A stretch of 41,293 nt of DNA from Betaproteobacteria bacterium (lineage in GTDB: Bacteria; Pseudomonadota; Gammaproteobacteria; Burkholderiales; SG8-39), in contig JACQTO010000154.1 in the NCBI GenBank assembly GCA_016210745.1, forward strand, positions 1 through 41,293, in the 5' to 3' direction. This document shows, one piece after another, positions 24,197-32,260 of this stretch. The notes beneath the pieces were generated by a model. It was not told the origin of the DNA, searched no databases, and was given only the letters and a program-made list of their open reading frames with translations. The position numbers and the translations under genes are program-made. Within the stretch, counting starts at the first letter, position 1, and every line of letters starts with the position of its first letter.

Positions 24197-25645
24197 TCAG
24201 TGGACGGGGAGGCTAACACGGAAATGCGCGCCGCTCGCGTCGTCGTTCACCACTTCGATGCGGCCGCGGTGCGCTGCGACGAATTCCTTTGCAATCGCAA
24301 GACCGAGGCCGCTGCCGCGCACGCGGCCCTGATGACCGTGTTCGCCGCGGAAGAACCAGTCGAAGATCCGGTCGCGGTCCTCGGGGGGAATGCCGGGCCC
24401 CGAGTCGCTCACGTCGAAAACCACGCTCTTGCCTTCCTTTCGAACCGCCATGGAAATGATACCTCCATCAGGGGAATACTTGATCGCGTTCGAGACCAGG
24501 TTGTCCGCTACCACGCGCAACTTGTCGGCATCGGCTTTGAGCGACACGGGATCCAGGCGCAAGTCCGCGCGAATTCCGCGCGCCTTGGCCGCGAGTATGT
24601 GGTCTTTGAGTACCCGCGTGACCACGCGGTCCAGCCGCACCGGGGCCAGATCGAGGCGCGCGACATTTTCCTGAGCGCGATGATAATCCAGCAGGTCATC
24701 GATCAGCCGCTGCAGTTCCAGGCTCTTTTGCTGAAGTATCGCGACGATTTCCTGCTGTCCGGGAGAAAGCGGTCCCGCCGTACCCTCGGCAAGCAGCCCC
24801 GATCCCTCGCGCAGGGACGTGAGCGGGGTTTTCAGCTCGTGCGACACATGGCGCAAGAACAGACGCTTTTGCTGCTCGAGCTCGACCAGCCGCTTGCGCA
24901 TCGCATCGAGCCGCGCGCCGAGGTACACCAGATCCGCCGGGCCCTGGATTCGAATTTCGGCGTCGAAATCGCCGGCGCCGAGGCGGCGGATCGCCCGGTC
25001 GAGCTGTCTGATGGGGCGTGCAATGACAAGGGTGACGACGATCGCGACCAGCACTGCAATCGGAATGGTCGCGAGGAGCTGCCACCACTGGATGCTCTGC
25101 GCATGCTCGGCGGTACGGCGCAGGGTCTCGATCTCGCGGTCGATCATTTCATTGCTGACGTCGAGCACGCTCTGCGCCAGGTCCGACAGCGCAACATAGC
25201 CTTCGATAAGCGCGGTTTTATCGGCTGACTTGGGCGGTGCGCGGTACAGCAGTTCATACAGACTCTGCTCCGTTTCCACGGTGCGGTTGAGCTCGCGCAG
25301 CTGCACTTCGTCCAGCGGCAACAGCGCGAGGTCGCTCGTGGTCGATTTGAAACTGGCGCGCGCCTTCTCGTAGTCCTCGAGGAAATCGGCATCGCCAAGA
25401 ATCAGGTACTGGCGCACGATGCGCTGGAGCGCGGTAACCTGCTCCATCAACATGCGGCTGTTGCGCCCGGCTTGCGCCGCCTGCCCAACCGCCATCTGGC
25501 TCTGCTCGGTCAGCCGTTGCACGGACATGGCGGCGTTCACAAAGGCGAAGATCAGCGGCAGCGCCACCACCCCGAGCGCGAGCAACAGCAGCTTCAGGAA
25601 CGATCGCGGGTAATGGAGCTGGGCAAAATCGGGACCGACTTTCAT
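24197..25645 (-). CDS. glrK: Sensor histidine kinase GlrK (QseE-like)
   Basis: A 482-residue membrane kinase: TM1 about 17-39, a periplasmic helical sensor (about 40-187), TM2 about 188-210, HAMP (208-260), a HisKA segment with H269 in SHELKTPLTSLREG, and an ATPase domain with DNLVSNAIKYSPDGG, DSGPGIPPEDRDRIF and GSGLGLAIAKEF. The sensor starts RLTEQSQMAVGQAAQAGRNSRML, as in GlrK/QseE. The enterobacterial partner lipoprotein QseG (YfhG) is not encoded between kinase and regulator. No clear ribosome-binding site precedes the ATG. Confidence 0.9.
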   Translation of the reverse strand: MKVGPDFAQLHYPRSFLKLLLLALGVVALPLIFAFVNAAMSVQRLTEQSQMAVGQAAQAGRNSRMLMEQVTALQRIVRQYLILGDADFLEDYEKARASFKSTTSDLALLPLDEVQLRELNRTVETEQSLYELLYRAPPKSADKTALIEGYVALSDLAQSVLDVSNEMIDREIETLRRTAEHAQSIQWWQLLATIPIAVLVAIVVTLVIARPIRQLDRAIRRLGAGDFDAEIRIQGPADLVYLGARLDAMRKRLVELEQQKRLFLRHVSHELKTPLTSLREGSGLLAEGTAGPLSPGQQEIVAILQQKSLELQRLIDDLLDYHRAQENVARLDLAPVRLDRVVTRVLKDHILAAKARGIRADLRLDPVSLKADADKLRVVADNLVSNAIKYSPDGGIISMAVRKEGKSVVFDVSDSGPGIPPEDRDRIFDWFFRGEHGHQGRVRGSGLGLAIAKEFVAAHRGRIEVVNDDASGAHFRVSLPVH

Positions 25646-25880
25646 GACCGTTATGATGCCGCAGTTTCGGTGCCGGCGGCCTTATGACCCTAATCTGACA
25701 AAGGTCGACTGCCCGAGGGGGTCAAAGCAGCCGGTCGCGACGGCGGATTTCACCTGCGGACGCGAGGAGATGACAGGCAGCGGCCGGGAGTGATGTAATC
25801 CGAGTTGTTCCCGACCGCCGGGGTGCGCCGTTGCGGGCGGGAACTGTAGTTGATGGATATAACCATAGGAGCTACCAGCC

Positions 25881-26201
25881 ATGACGTTCACATTCCTCGA
25901 GCTGAAAAAGAAAACGCTCGTCGAGGTAAGGGAAATCGCCAAAGACCTGACACCGCAGGTGCAGGGATATACGCAGATGAACAAGGAGCATCTGATCGAG
26001 GCGATCTGCAAGCAGCTCAATATCGACATGCATGTCCACCACGAGGTGAAGGGCATCGACAAGGGCGCGGTAAAGGCCAAGATCAAGGAATGGCAGAAAA
26101 AACGCGATGAGGCGCTCGCCGCGCATGACCGCAAGAGCCTGCGGGTCGCGCTGGACCACATTCACAGCTTCAAACACCAATTGCGCAAGTCGATGGTCTG
26201 A
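25881..26201 (+). CDS. Small Rho_N/SAP-like domain protein, unknown function
   Basis: A 106-residue, highly charged helical protein. Its first half, FLELKKKTLVEVREIAKDL...MNKEHLIEAICKQLNI, matches the helix-extended-loop-helix pattern of the Rho N-terminal (SAP-like) domain, which can bind nucleic acids; the rest is a predicted helical hairpin rich in Lys and His. AGGAG precedes the ATG. It is divergent from glrK and upstream of the exopolysaccharide operon. A role in RNA or DNA binding is only inferred. Confidence 0.7.
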   Translation: MTFTFLELKKKTLVEVREIAKDLTPQVQGYTQMNKEHLIEAICKQLNIDMHVHHEVKGIDKGAVKAKIKEWQKKRDEALAAHDRKSLRVALDHIHSFKHQLRKSMV

Positions 26202-26209
26202 TTTACCCC

Positions 26210-26251
26210 GCCGGGGCTGACCGGGACAACCTGTGCCCGGCCAGCCCCGGC
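26210..26251 (+). terminator. Long GC-rich hairpin behind the Rho_N-like gene
   Basis: The arms GCCGGGGCTG-A-CCGGG and CCCGG-C-CAGCCCCGGC enclose a 10-base loop, beginning 8 bases after the stop. Only a weak T-rich tract follows; probable terminator. Confidence 0.65.
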
Positions 26252-26330
26252 GATCAATTTGCTTCTTCCCCGCAGGCCCGGGGTCGAGGGGGCTCCCCAG
26301 GGTTTCGTTTTTTTCCGCGATAGCTTGCGC

Positions 26331-26348
26331 TGTTGCCGCGAAGCGACA
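26331..26348. promoter_or_regulatory. Distal GlrR-like site upstream of the EPS operon
   Basis: TGTTGCCGCGAAGCGACA, one mismatch from TGTC-N10-GACA and from the local form TGTCGC-N6-GCGACA. About 410 bases upstream of the expected start point, far for an activator site; possibly auxiliary or chance. Confidence 0.35.
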
Positions 26349-26618
26349 CGGAAATCCTAAATAAATCAACAATAAACGCCGCCAAACCCAGTATCTGTTG
26401 GTTTCTGGCGACGCCCAACTTGAACGATCCTGAGGCCACGCGCAGCCCTCGCGCCGCTCGGCTCAGGACCACTGAAATGCGGCGGGCTTCCCGCTTGCGC
26501 TGGCGGGCACTCGCTACCGCGAGAAGCGGCGACTGGACAAAATCCGCGCTGCATGAGCGCCGAAAACCGTGCGTTTCCAAACTCGCCGGTCCCCCGCGCC
26601 GTTTCCCGTCAACCGGAC

Positions 26619-26636
26619 TGTCGCGCCGCAGCGACA
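26619..26636. promoter_or_regulatory. GlrR-like activator site of the EPS operon
   Basis: TGTCGCGCCGCAGCGACA, an exact TGTC-N10-GACA and a perfect TGTCGC-N6-GCGACA. Centred about 123 bases upstream of the expected sigma-54 start point, a usual enhancer distance. It is followed by five T, so a weak terminator reading is possible, but no gene ends nearby. Confidence 0.65.
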
Positions 26637-26724
26637 TTTTTCGCGGATTCGGGCCGTGCGGCAAAGCCGATGAGGTGTGGTTGGTATTGGTAACCAGTTG
26701 ATTAAATAACGTCTTTTCTGCTCC

Positions 26725-26740
26725 TGGCACAACAATTGCT
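26725..26740 (+). promoter_or_regulatory. Sigma-54 promoter of the exopolysaccharide operon
   Basis: TGGCACAACAATTGCT: -24 TGGCAC and -12 TTGCT at exact spacing, essentially full consensus. The start point would be near 26751, leaving a leader of about 270 bases before the glycosyltransferase ATG. Confidence 0.85.
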
Positions 26741-26820
26741 GCACTGCACACCTGCTCGCCCCCTCTCGTGCCGGTGAGATTTTTTTCCGCAAAACAAACG
26801 ACGGCACAGGGTTCTCGCAC

Positions 26821-26887
26821 TGGATACCGCGCCTCCGGCGATCGGTGTCCGAGCACGCAGTGTCGAGCAACGGCGACGCGGTATCCA
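26821..26887 (+). repeat. Inverted repeat in the EPS leader
   Basis: Perfect 11-bp arms TGGATACCGCG (26821-26831) and CGCGGTATCCA (26877-26887) enclose 45 bases. In the mRNA it would form a closed domain about 130 bases before the start codon; alternatively it could be the ends of a 67-bp miniature element. Confidence 0.6.
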
Positions 26888-27020
26888 ACGGTTTGCGTCG
26901 AACGGATCGGTCGCTTTCGAGCGTTTGGGTGAAGGCTACCCAATCGCGCCAGCAGTAGTTGCAGAGTGGACATCGTCAAGGCAAGCGGCGCCAGTGCGCC
27001 TCTTTGTACGGGAGTCGCTG

Positions 27021-29408
27021 ATGACAACCAGGAATTTGAATCTACGGCTTGGTCACCCGCATCGTCACCGCCGGATCCGTGCGCGCTCCCCCGTGACCGG
27101 ACTTGGTGCGGCCAGCGTCAAAGCCGCCACGAACTACGAGCGGGAGGTGCACTACACGCTCGCCGCGATCGCTCTAACGCTGCTTGCATGGTTGGCGGCA
27201 AGCTTGGAGACCGCGCATATTCTGTGGTACCGCTGGCAGGCCGGCGACGTTGAAGGTTCCTTGGAGCAGGCTGTCTTCATCGCATTCACGCAGGTACTGA
27301 TCTACGGCAATTTCGTCTATCAGTTCACGCGCCTCGGATACTTGCGCCGGCGGCTCGAACATCGGCCGCTCTCGCCCGAGGCGCGCGAGGCCCTCTACGA
27401 GGGGGACGCGCCGGCGCTTGCGATTCTCGTGCCCTCGTACAAGGAGGAACCGGCAGTGGTGCGGCGCACGCTGCTGTCCGCGGCGCTGCAGGATTATCCC
27501 CGTCGGCGGGTCGTGCTCTTGATCGACGACCCGCCTGAACCGGCCGATGCAGAGTCCCGCGCCCAACTCGAATCCATGCGCCGGCTGCCGGCGGAAATAC
27601 AGGCAACATTGGAGCGTGCTGCCGAGCCCCTGGAGCGCGCATGCGCGTCATACCTGGCGCGCTCCGGCGGCCCCCTGCGGCCGGACTTCGAGGCGGCGAC
27701 GCTGGCGGGTCTATACGAGCGCGCCGCCCTGTGGCTCGCGTCGATGGCGAGGCACTATCCGGCAGGCGATCATGCCGATCGGCTGTTTCTCGAGGCCGTG
27801 CTCGGCCGCGCGGTGCGAGCGCATCGCGCGCGCGCCGGCAGCCTGCGCGCATCGATGGGTCGCGGCAGTTTGGACCGCGCGCGCATCGAGCGCGAGTACC
27901 GCCGGCTGGCCGCGCTGTTTCGCGTCGAGCTGACTTGTTTCGAGCGCAAGCGCTACGTCAATCTCTCCCACGAGCCGAATAAGGCTATGAACCTCAACAG
28001 CTACATCGGCCTGCTGGGACAAAGCTGGCACGAAGCTCGTCGCGCTGACGGAGTTCATCTTGCGCCCGCATCGGCCACCGGCGCTTCGATCGATGCCCCG
28101 GCGGCGGATTATCTGATCACTCTCGACGCCGACAGCCTGCTGGTTCCGGAGTATGCCCTCGTCCTGATAAACGAGATGCAGCGTCCGGGCAACGAACGGC
28201 TCGCCGTCGCGCAGACGCCGTACAACACTTTCCCCAATCCGCCCGGGTTGCTCGAACGCGTCGCGGGGGCAACGACGGATATCCAGTACCTCATTCACCA
28301 GGGCTTCACCCGCTTCGACGCCACCTACTGGGTGGGCGCCAATGCCTTGTTGCGCGTCGCTGCGCTTCGGGACATCAAGGAACTGGTGCGCGAGCGCGGC
28401 TTCGAGGTGCCGGTATTCATTCAGGATCGAACGGTAATCGAGGACACGGAGTCGAGCGTGGATCTCGTCGCTCGCGGCTGGAAGCTCTACAACTATCCGG
28501 ACCGGCTGGCGTTCAGCGCGACGCCGCCGGACTTTGGTTCGCTTTTGATCCAGCGCCGGCGTTGGTCCAACGGCGGACTGATCATCCTGCCCAAACTGAT
28601 CCGCTATCTATTTGCGCGGCCGCATCGCGCGGCCAAGATACAGGAGGGCTTTTTTCGGGTCCATTACCTCGGTTCGATTGCCGCGGTCAATATCGGACTG
28701 CTGGTCCTGCTCAGCCTGCCGCTCGACAAGAGCGTCGAGAGCGCGTGGCTGCCGTTGACCGCGCTGCCCTACTTTTTTCTCTACGGGCGCGACCTGCGCT
28801 ACAGCGGCTACCGCATCGGCGATCTGGCGCGGGTGTATGCGCTCAACTTGCTGCTGGTCCCGGTGCATCTGGGCGGGGTGCTCAAATCGCTCGAGCAGGC
28901 GATCACCGGCCAGCGCATTCCTTTCAGCCGCACGCCGAAAGTAAGCGGCAGGACCGCGGCTCCGGCCGGTTACGTGCTCGCAGAATACGTTCTGATTGCC
29001 GCCGGCTTGGTCGGTTTCAGTTTCGATCTTGCGGCCGGGCGCTGGGTGAGCGCGGCCTTCTGCCTTGCCAACGTGGTGATGCTCGGTTATGCGATCAATT
29101 GCTTCATCGGCGTTCGCGAAAGCTGGGAGGACGTTCGCCTTCTCCTGCGCCCGAGCGCACCAGTCCCGGCCATCCCTGGTTCAGCGCCCGCGGCGCTGCC
29201 CTCAGCGCGAAGCGCGAGCGAACTCGCCCCGCTGCTCTGGGCCTGGCCCCATCCCGGTCAGGAGAACTGGCCGGCCCGCAACGAGCATCTGTGGCAAAGC
29301 GAGCCCATGCCTCAGCGCCGCTGGGCCCGCGCCGCGCGCGGCATCCGCCGGTGGCGAGGCGAGCGCAAAGCGAAGCGCGACCGCGGCAGAGGCACGAAGG
29401 AATTTTGA
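27021..29408 (+). CDS. Cellulose-synthase-like membrane glycosyltransferase (GT2)
   Basis: A 795-residue processive-type glycosyltransferase. Two N-terminal membrane helices (about 46-70 and 84-105) precede the GT-A domain, with D169-D170, D369-A-D371, E474-D475-T476 and Q511RRRW515 as catalytic and acceptor-binding motifs; several membrane helices follow (about 545-705). About 145 residues (171-316) between DD and the NKAMNLN motif form an unusually long, helical insertion. The ATG at 27021 has GGGAG in front; the frame is open upstream without a signal. It is the first gene of a three-gene operon and probably makes an exopolysaccharide of unknown sugar. Confidence 0.87.
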   Translation: MTTRNLNLRLGHPHRHRRIRARSPVTGLGAASVKAATNYEREVHYTLAAIALTLLAWLAASLETAHILWYRWQAGDVEGSLEQAVFIAFTQVLIYGNFVYQFTRLGYLRRRLEHRPLSPEAREALYEGDAPALAILVPSYKEEPAVVRRTLLSAALQDYPRRRVVLLIDDPPEPADAESRAQLESMRRLPAEIQATLERAAEPLERACASYLARSGGPLRPDFEAATLAGLYERAALWLASMARHYPAGDHADRLFLEAVLGRAVRAHRARAGSLRASMGRGSLDRARIEREYRRLAALFRVELTCFERKRYVNLSHEPNKAMNLNSYIGLLGQSWHEARRADGVHLAPASATGASIDAPAADYLITLDADSLLVPEYALVLINEMQRPGNERLAVAQTPYNTFPNPPGLLERVAGATTDIQYLIHQGFTRFDATYWVGANALLRVAALRDIKELVRERGFEVPVFIQDRTVIEDTESSVDLVARGWKLYNYPDRLAFSATPPDFGSLLIQRRRWSNGGLIILPKLIRYLFARPHRAAKIQEGFFRVHYLGSIAAVNIGLLVLLSLPLDKSVESAWLPLTALPYFFLYGRDLRYSGYRIGDLARVYALNLLLVPVHLGGVLKSLEQAITGQRIPFSRTPKVSGRTAAPAGYVLAEYVLIAAGLVGFSFDLAAGRWVSAAFCLANVVMLGYAINCFIGVRESWEDVRLLLRPSAPVPAIPGSAPAALPSARSASELAPLLWAWPHPGQENWPARNEHLWQSEPMPQRRWARAARGIRRWRGERKAKRDRGRGTKEF

Positions 29409-29427
29409 TTCGTAAGCGCAGCCCGAC

Positions 29428-30912
29428 ATGTTGTTCAACTCCTACGCTTTCGTCCTCGTTTTTCTGCCTCTGTCGCTGCTGATCCACCGGGGGCTGCGGC
29501 GCGCCGGCTTGGACCGGGGATCGATATTCGCGCTCACGCTGCTCTCACTGTTCTTCTACGGCTGGTGGAATCCGGTCTACCTGCTGCTGATCGTTCCGAT
29601 GGTGCTGGCGAACTTCGGTGTCGGCCGCTTGATCATGGCTTGCCGGGTTCCCCGGCCGCAAGTGGCGCGGGCTTTGTTGATCCTCGGGCTGGCGGGAAAT
29701 TTGGCGGTGCTGGGCTGGTTCAAGTACGCCAACTTTTTCGTCAACAACGTGAACGCCCTGTTCGGGGCCGACCTCTATCTCGCCACCATCGTGCTGCCCC
29801 TGGGCATCTCTTTCTTCACCTTTCAGAAGATCGCATTCCTGGTGGATGCCTATCGCGGCAAGGTGGACCGGCTCGATCTGCTGGAATTTTCGCTTTTTGT
29901 CACCTTCTTCCCGCAATTGATCGCAGGGCCGATCGTGCATCACCGCGAGGTGCTGCCCCAGTTTCGCCAGCGCGGCGAAGTAATGCCGAATTACTTGGCG
30001 ATGGGCGTGACGATTTTCGCCATCGGACTGGCGAAGAAGGTACTTCTCGCCGATACCGCCGCCCCGTACGCCAGCGCGGGTTTCGACGCCGCAGCGGCCG
30101 GCGCGAAGCTGGATTGCCTCGCGGCCTGGAGTAGCGCGCTCGCCTATACAGCTCAGCTGTATTTCGACTTCTCCGGATACTCGGACATGGCGGTCGGGGC
30201 AGCGCTGCTCTTTGGCATACGCCTGCCGATCAACTTCGCCTCGCCTTACAAGGCCACCAGCCTCATCGACTTCTGGCGCCGCTGGCACGTGACCCTGTCC
30301 CGGTTTCTGCGCGATTACGTCTACTTCAGCCTCGGCGGCAATCAGCGGGGACGCATTCGCCGCTACCTGAACCTGCTGCTTACGATGCTGCTCGGCGGTC
30401 TGTGGCACGGCGCCGGTTGGACCTTTGTCATCTGGGGCGCGCTGCATGGGCTCGGCCTCACCGTCAATCACGGCTGGCGCGCAGTGCGGCCGCGGCTCAG
30501 GTGGCTGCCCGAAACTCCCGGCCGCGTGGAGCGCCGCCTGGGACAGGCCCTTACGATTTTTGCGGTGGTGCTCGCCTGGGTGTTCTTCCGCGCCGCCGAC
30601 ACGGTCTCGGCCGTCGAAATGCTCAAGGCGATGGCCGGGATGAACGGTGTGTCGGAGGCAGGCGGGAACGACCTCAGAGGGCTGGTCCTGGCGGCGGGGT
30701 TGCTCTTGATTGCCTTACTCGCGCCCAACACGCAGGAAATCACCGGTTACACCGGCCCTTCGGAGGCCGATCGCAGCGACGAAATCATGGCGCGGCCGGG
30801 CGTGACTCTGTGGCGGCCCCGTGCGGGTTGGGCGGCGCTTGTGGGAGCGGGCTTCGGTATTTCCGTGCTTTCGCTTTCGCGGGTTTCGGAGTTTCTGTAC
30901 TTTCAGTTCTGA
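29428..30912 (+). CDS. MBOAT O-acetyltransferase (AlgI-like)
   Basis: A 494-residue polytopic membrane protein of the MBOAT family, related to alginate O-acetylation protein AlgI, which passes acetyl groups across the inner membrane. Hallmarks are the start MLFNSYAFVLVFLPLSL, YFDFSGYSDMAVG (245-257), DFWRRWHVTLSRFLRDYVY (281-299, H287) and LLGGLWHGAGW (321-331) with the expected catalytic H327. It begins 19 bases after the glycosyltransferase stop and is followed after 13 bases by the SGNH gene. It probably acetylates the polymer made by the first gene. Confidence 0.92.
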   Translation: MLFNSYAFVLVFLPLSLLIHRGLRRAGLDRGSIFALTLLSLFFYGWWNPVYLLLIVPMVLANFGVGRLIMACRVPRPQVARALLILGLAGNLAVLGWFKYANFFVNNVNALFGADLYLATIVLPLGISFFTFQKIAFLVDAYRGKVDRLDLLEFSLFVTFFPQLIAGPIVHHREVLPQFRQRGEVMPNYLAMGVTIFAIGLAKKVLLADTAAPYASAGFDAAAAGAKLDCLAAWSSALAYTAQLYFDFSGYSDMAVGAALLFGIRLPINFASPYKATSLIDFWRRWHVTLSRFLRDYVYFSLGGNQRGRIRRYLNLLLTMLLGGLWHGAGWTFVIWGALHGLGLTVNHGWRAVRPRLRWLPETPGRVERRLGQALTIFAVVLAWVFFRAADTVSAVEMLKAMAGMNGVSEAGGNDLRGLVLAAGLLLIALLAPNTQEITGYTGPSEADRSDEIMARPGVTLWRPRAGWAALVGAGFGISVLSLSRVSEFLYFQF

Positions 30913-30925
30913 CCTGAAGCCAGCG

Positions 30926-32260
30926 ATGAAGAACGAGATTGTCCCGTCGCGCTACTGCGTGATTGCCATGGCAACGGCATTGGCGCTGATTGCGGCTGCC
31001 GTGGTGCTCGACGCGCTGATCGATCCGTTTGGCATGTACCGCGGATTGGTGATCGAAGGGGTTAACGCGAGTAAGCCTTCCGTTTATCGTCGGGTGCGCC
31101 TCTACAAGGCGTTCGAGGTGCGTCGAGTCCAGCCCCAAGCGATCATTCTCGGGACCTCGCGCAGCCACCTCGGCATGCGCTGCTCCCACGAGGTGTGGGC
31201 GAGGCTCCCGGGGCCCTGTTACAACCTCGCCTTCGACGGCGCGACCACGCGCGAGATGTTCGCTTATCTGCGTCACGCGCATGCGGTTCGCCCGCTTCGC
31301 CACGTGGTCCTTGGGCTCGACCTTTACCATGCCAGTTTCGCGCCGAGTTTTACCCGGCCGGACTTCGATCCGCACATCCTGCTCGATGCCCGGACGCCGT
31401 GGTGGTGGCGCTACCTGACCGGGGACCTCAGACTGCTCGCGAGCCTGGACACGCTGCGGGCCAGCATCGAAACCCTGCGATCCCAGGGTTGGAACGAGCT
31501 CAACTGGTTCGCCCCCGACGGACAGCGGCTTGGCGAGATATTTTTTCGCCGCCCGGAAGAGAGCTTCATGCGCAATGGCCCGCGGGCGTACTTCGACGAG
31601 ATCGACCGCCTCGAAGTGACTTTCCAGACGGCGGCTGCCGCGCCCCGTAGCCGCGACGCCATGGCCGCACCCGCGGCGCGAGCGCCCGCGGCGGCGGAAT
31701 CATCGATCGCCTACATTCGGCGCATCGTCGAGTTCTGTCGGGCAGAGGGAATCGACCTGCGCATTTTCGTTACGCCCTCCCACGTCCATCAGATCGAAAT
31801 CGCCGCGGCGACCGGCGGATGGAACTCGATCGAGAACGGCAAGCGCGAGTTGGTGCGCGTGCTCGCCGAAGACTCGACGCGGCACTCGGACAAGCCCCCG
31901 ATTCCGCTCATCGACTTCAGCGGATACTCGTCGATCACGACCGAAGCCCTGCCCCCGATCGGCAGTCGCAAAGAGATGCGCTACTACTGGGATTCTTCGC
32001 ACTTCAAGGAGCAAGTCGGCGACTACGTACTCGAGCGGCTGTTCGCTGCGGGCACGTCTTCGCACGCCGTCCCGGCCGACTTCGGGGTGCGCCTGACTGA
32101 GGAGTCCATCGACATCGCGCTGCTGCAGCAAAGGGCCGCTCGGGTGGCGTATTGGGAACGCTTTCCCCAGGAGGTCGCCGCACTGCAGTCCATGGTCCGC
32201 GCGCAATCGACGCCGAAGCCGGTGGCTCACGCGATAAGCGCTTCCGTCAGCGCACCTTGA
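30926..32260 (+). CDS. SGNH/AlgJ-like periplasmic protein of polysaccharide acetylation
   Basis: A 444-residue protein with an N-terminal membrane anchor (about 10-30). Motifs of the SGNH-hydrolase fold as in AlgJ/AlgX are IILGTSRSHLGM (serine of block I, near residue 75) and YYWDSSHFKEQVG with the catalytic Asp-x-x-His pair. An Ala-rich insertion (about 232-256) interrupts the domain. It probably completes acetyl transfer to the polymer in the periplasm with the MBOAT protein. The frame is open upstream into the previous gene; the ATG at 30926 starts the membrane anchor. Its last 14 bases overlap the convergent oxidoreductase gene. Confidence 0.8.
   Translation: MKNEIVPSRYCVIAMATALALIAAAVVLDALIDPFGMYRGLVIEGVNASKPSVYRRVRLYKAFEVRRVQPQAIILGTSRSHLGMRCSHEVWARLPGPCYNLAFDGATTREMFAYLRHAHAVRPLRHVVLGLDLYHASFAPSFTRPDFDPHILLDARTPWWWRYLTGDLRLLASLDTLRASIETLRSQGWNELNWFAPDGQRLGEIFFRRPEESFMRNGPRAYFDEIDRLEVTFQTAAAAPRSRDAMAAPAARAPAAAESSIAYIRRIVEFCRAEGIDLRIFVTPSHVHQIEIAAATGGWNSIENGKRELVRVLAEDSTRHSDKPPIPLIDFSGYSSITTEALPPIGSRKEMRYYWDSSHFKEQVGDYVLERLFAAGTSSHAVPADFGVRLTEESIDIALLQQRAARVAYWERFPQEVAALQSMVRAQSTPKPVAHAISASVSAP

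Larger units (their letters stand above)
26202..27020. other. Long regulatory intergenic region of the exopolysaccharide operon
   Basis: About 820 bases without a convincing gene. It holds, in order, the hairpin behind the Rho_N-like gene, two GlrR-like sites (26331, 26619), a sigma-54 promoter (26725) and a leader of about 270 bases with a long-range inverted repeat (26821-26887). The frames crossing it have no family features and no ribosome-binding sites. Confidence 0.7.

Noticed and set aside
25661..25675. CGGCACC-N4-CTGC, a sigma-54-like sequence before glrK
   Set aside because: Correct GG-GC spacing, but three mismatches, and the start point would be only about 4 bases before the glrK ATG.
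26254..27027. Minus-strand open frame of 257 codons in the exopolysaccharide regulatory region
   Set aside because: No ribosome-binding site or family features; it crosses the sigma-54 promoter and both GlrR-like sites.
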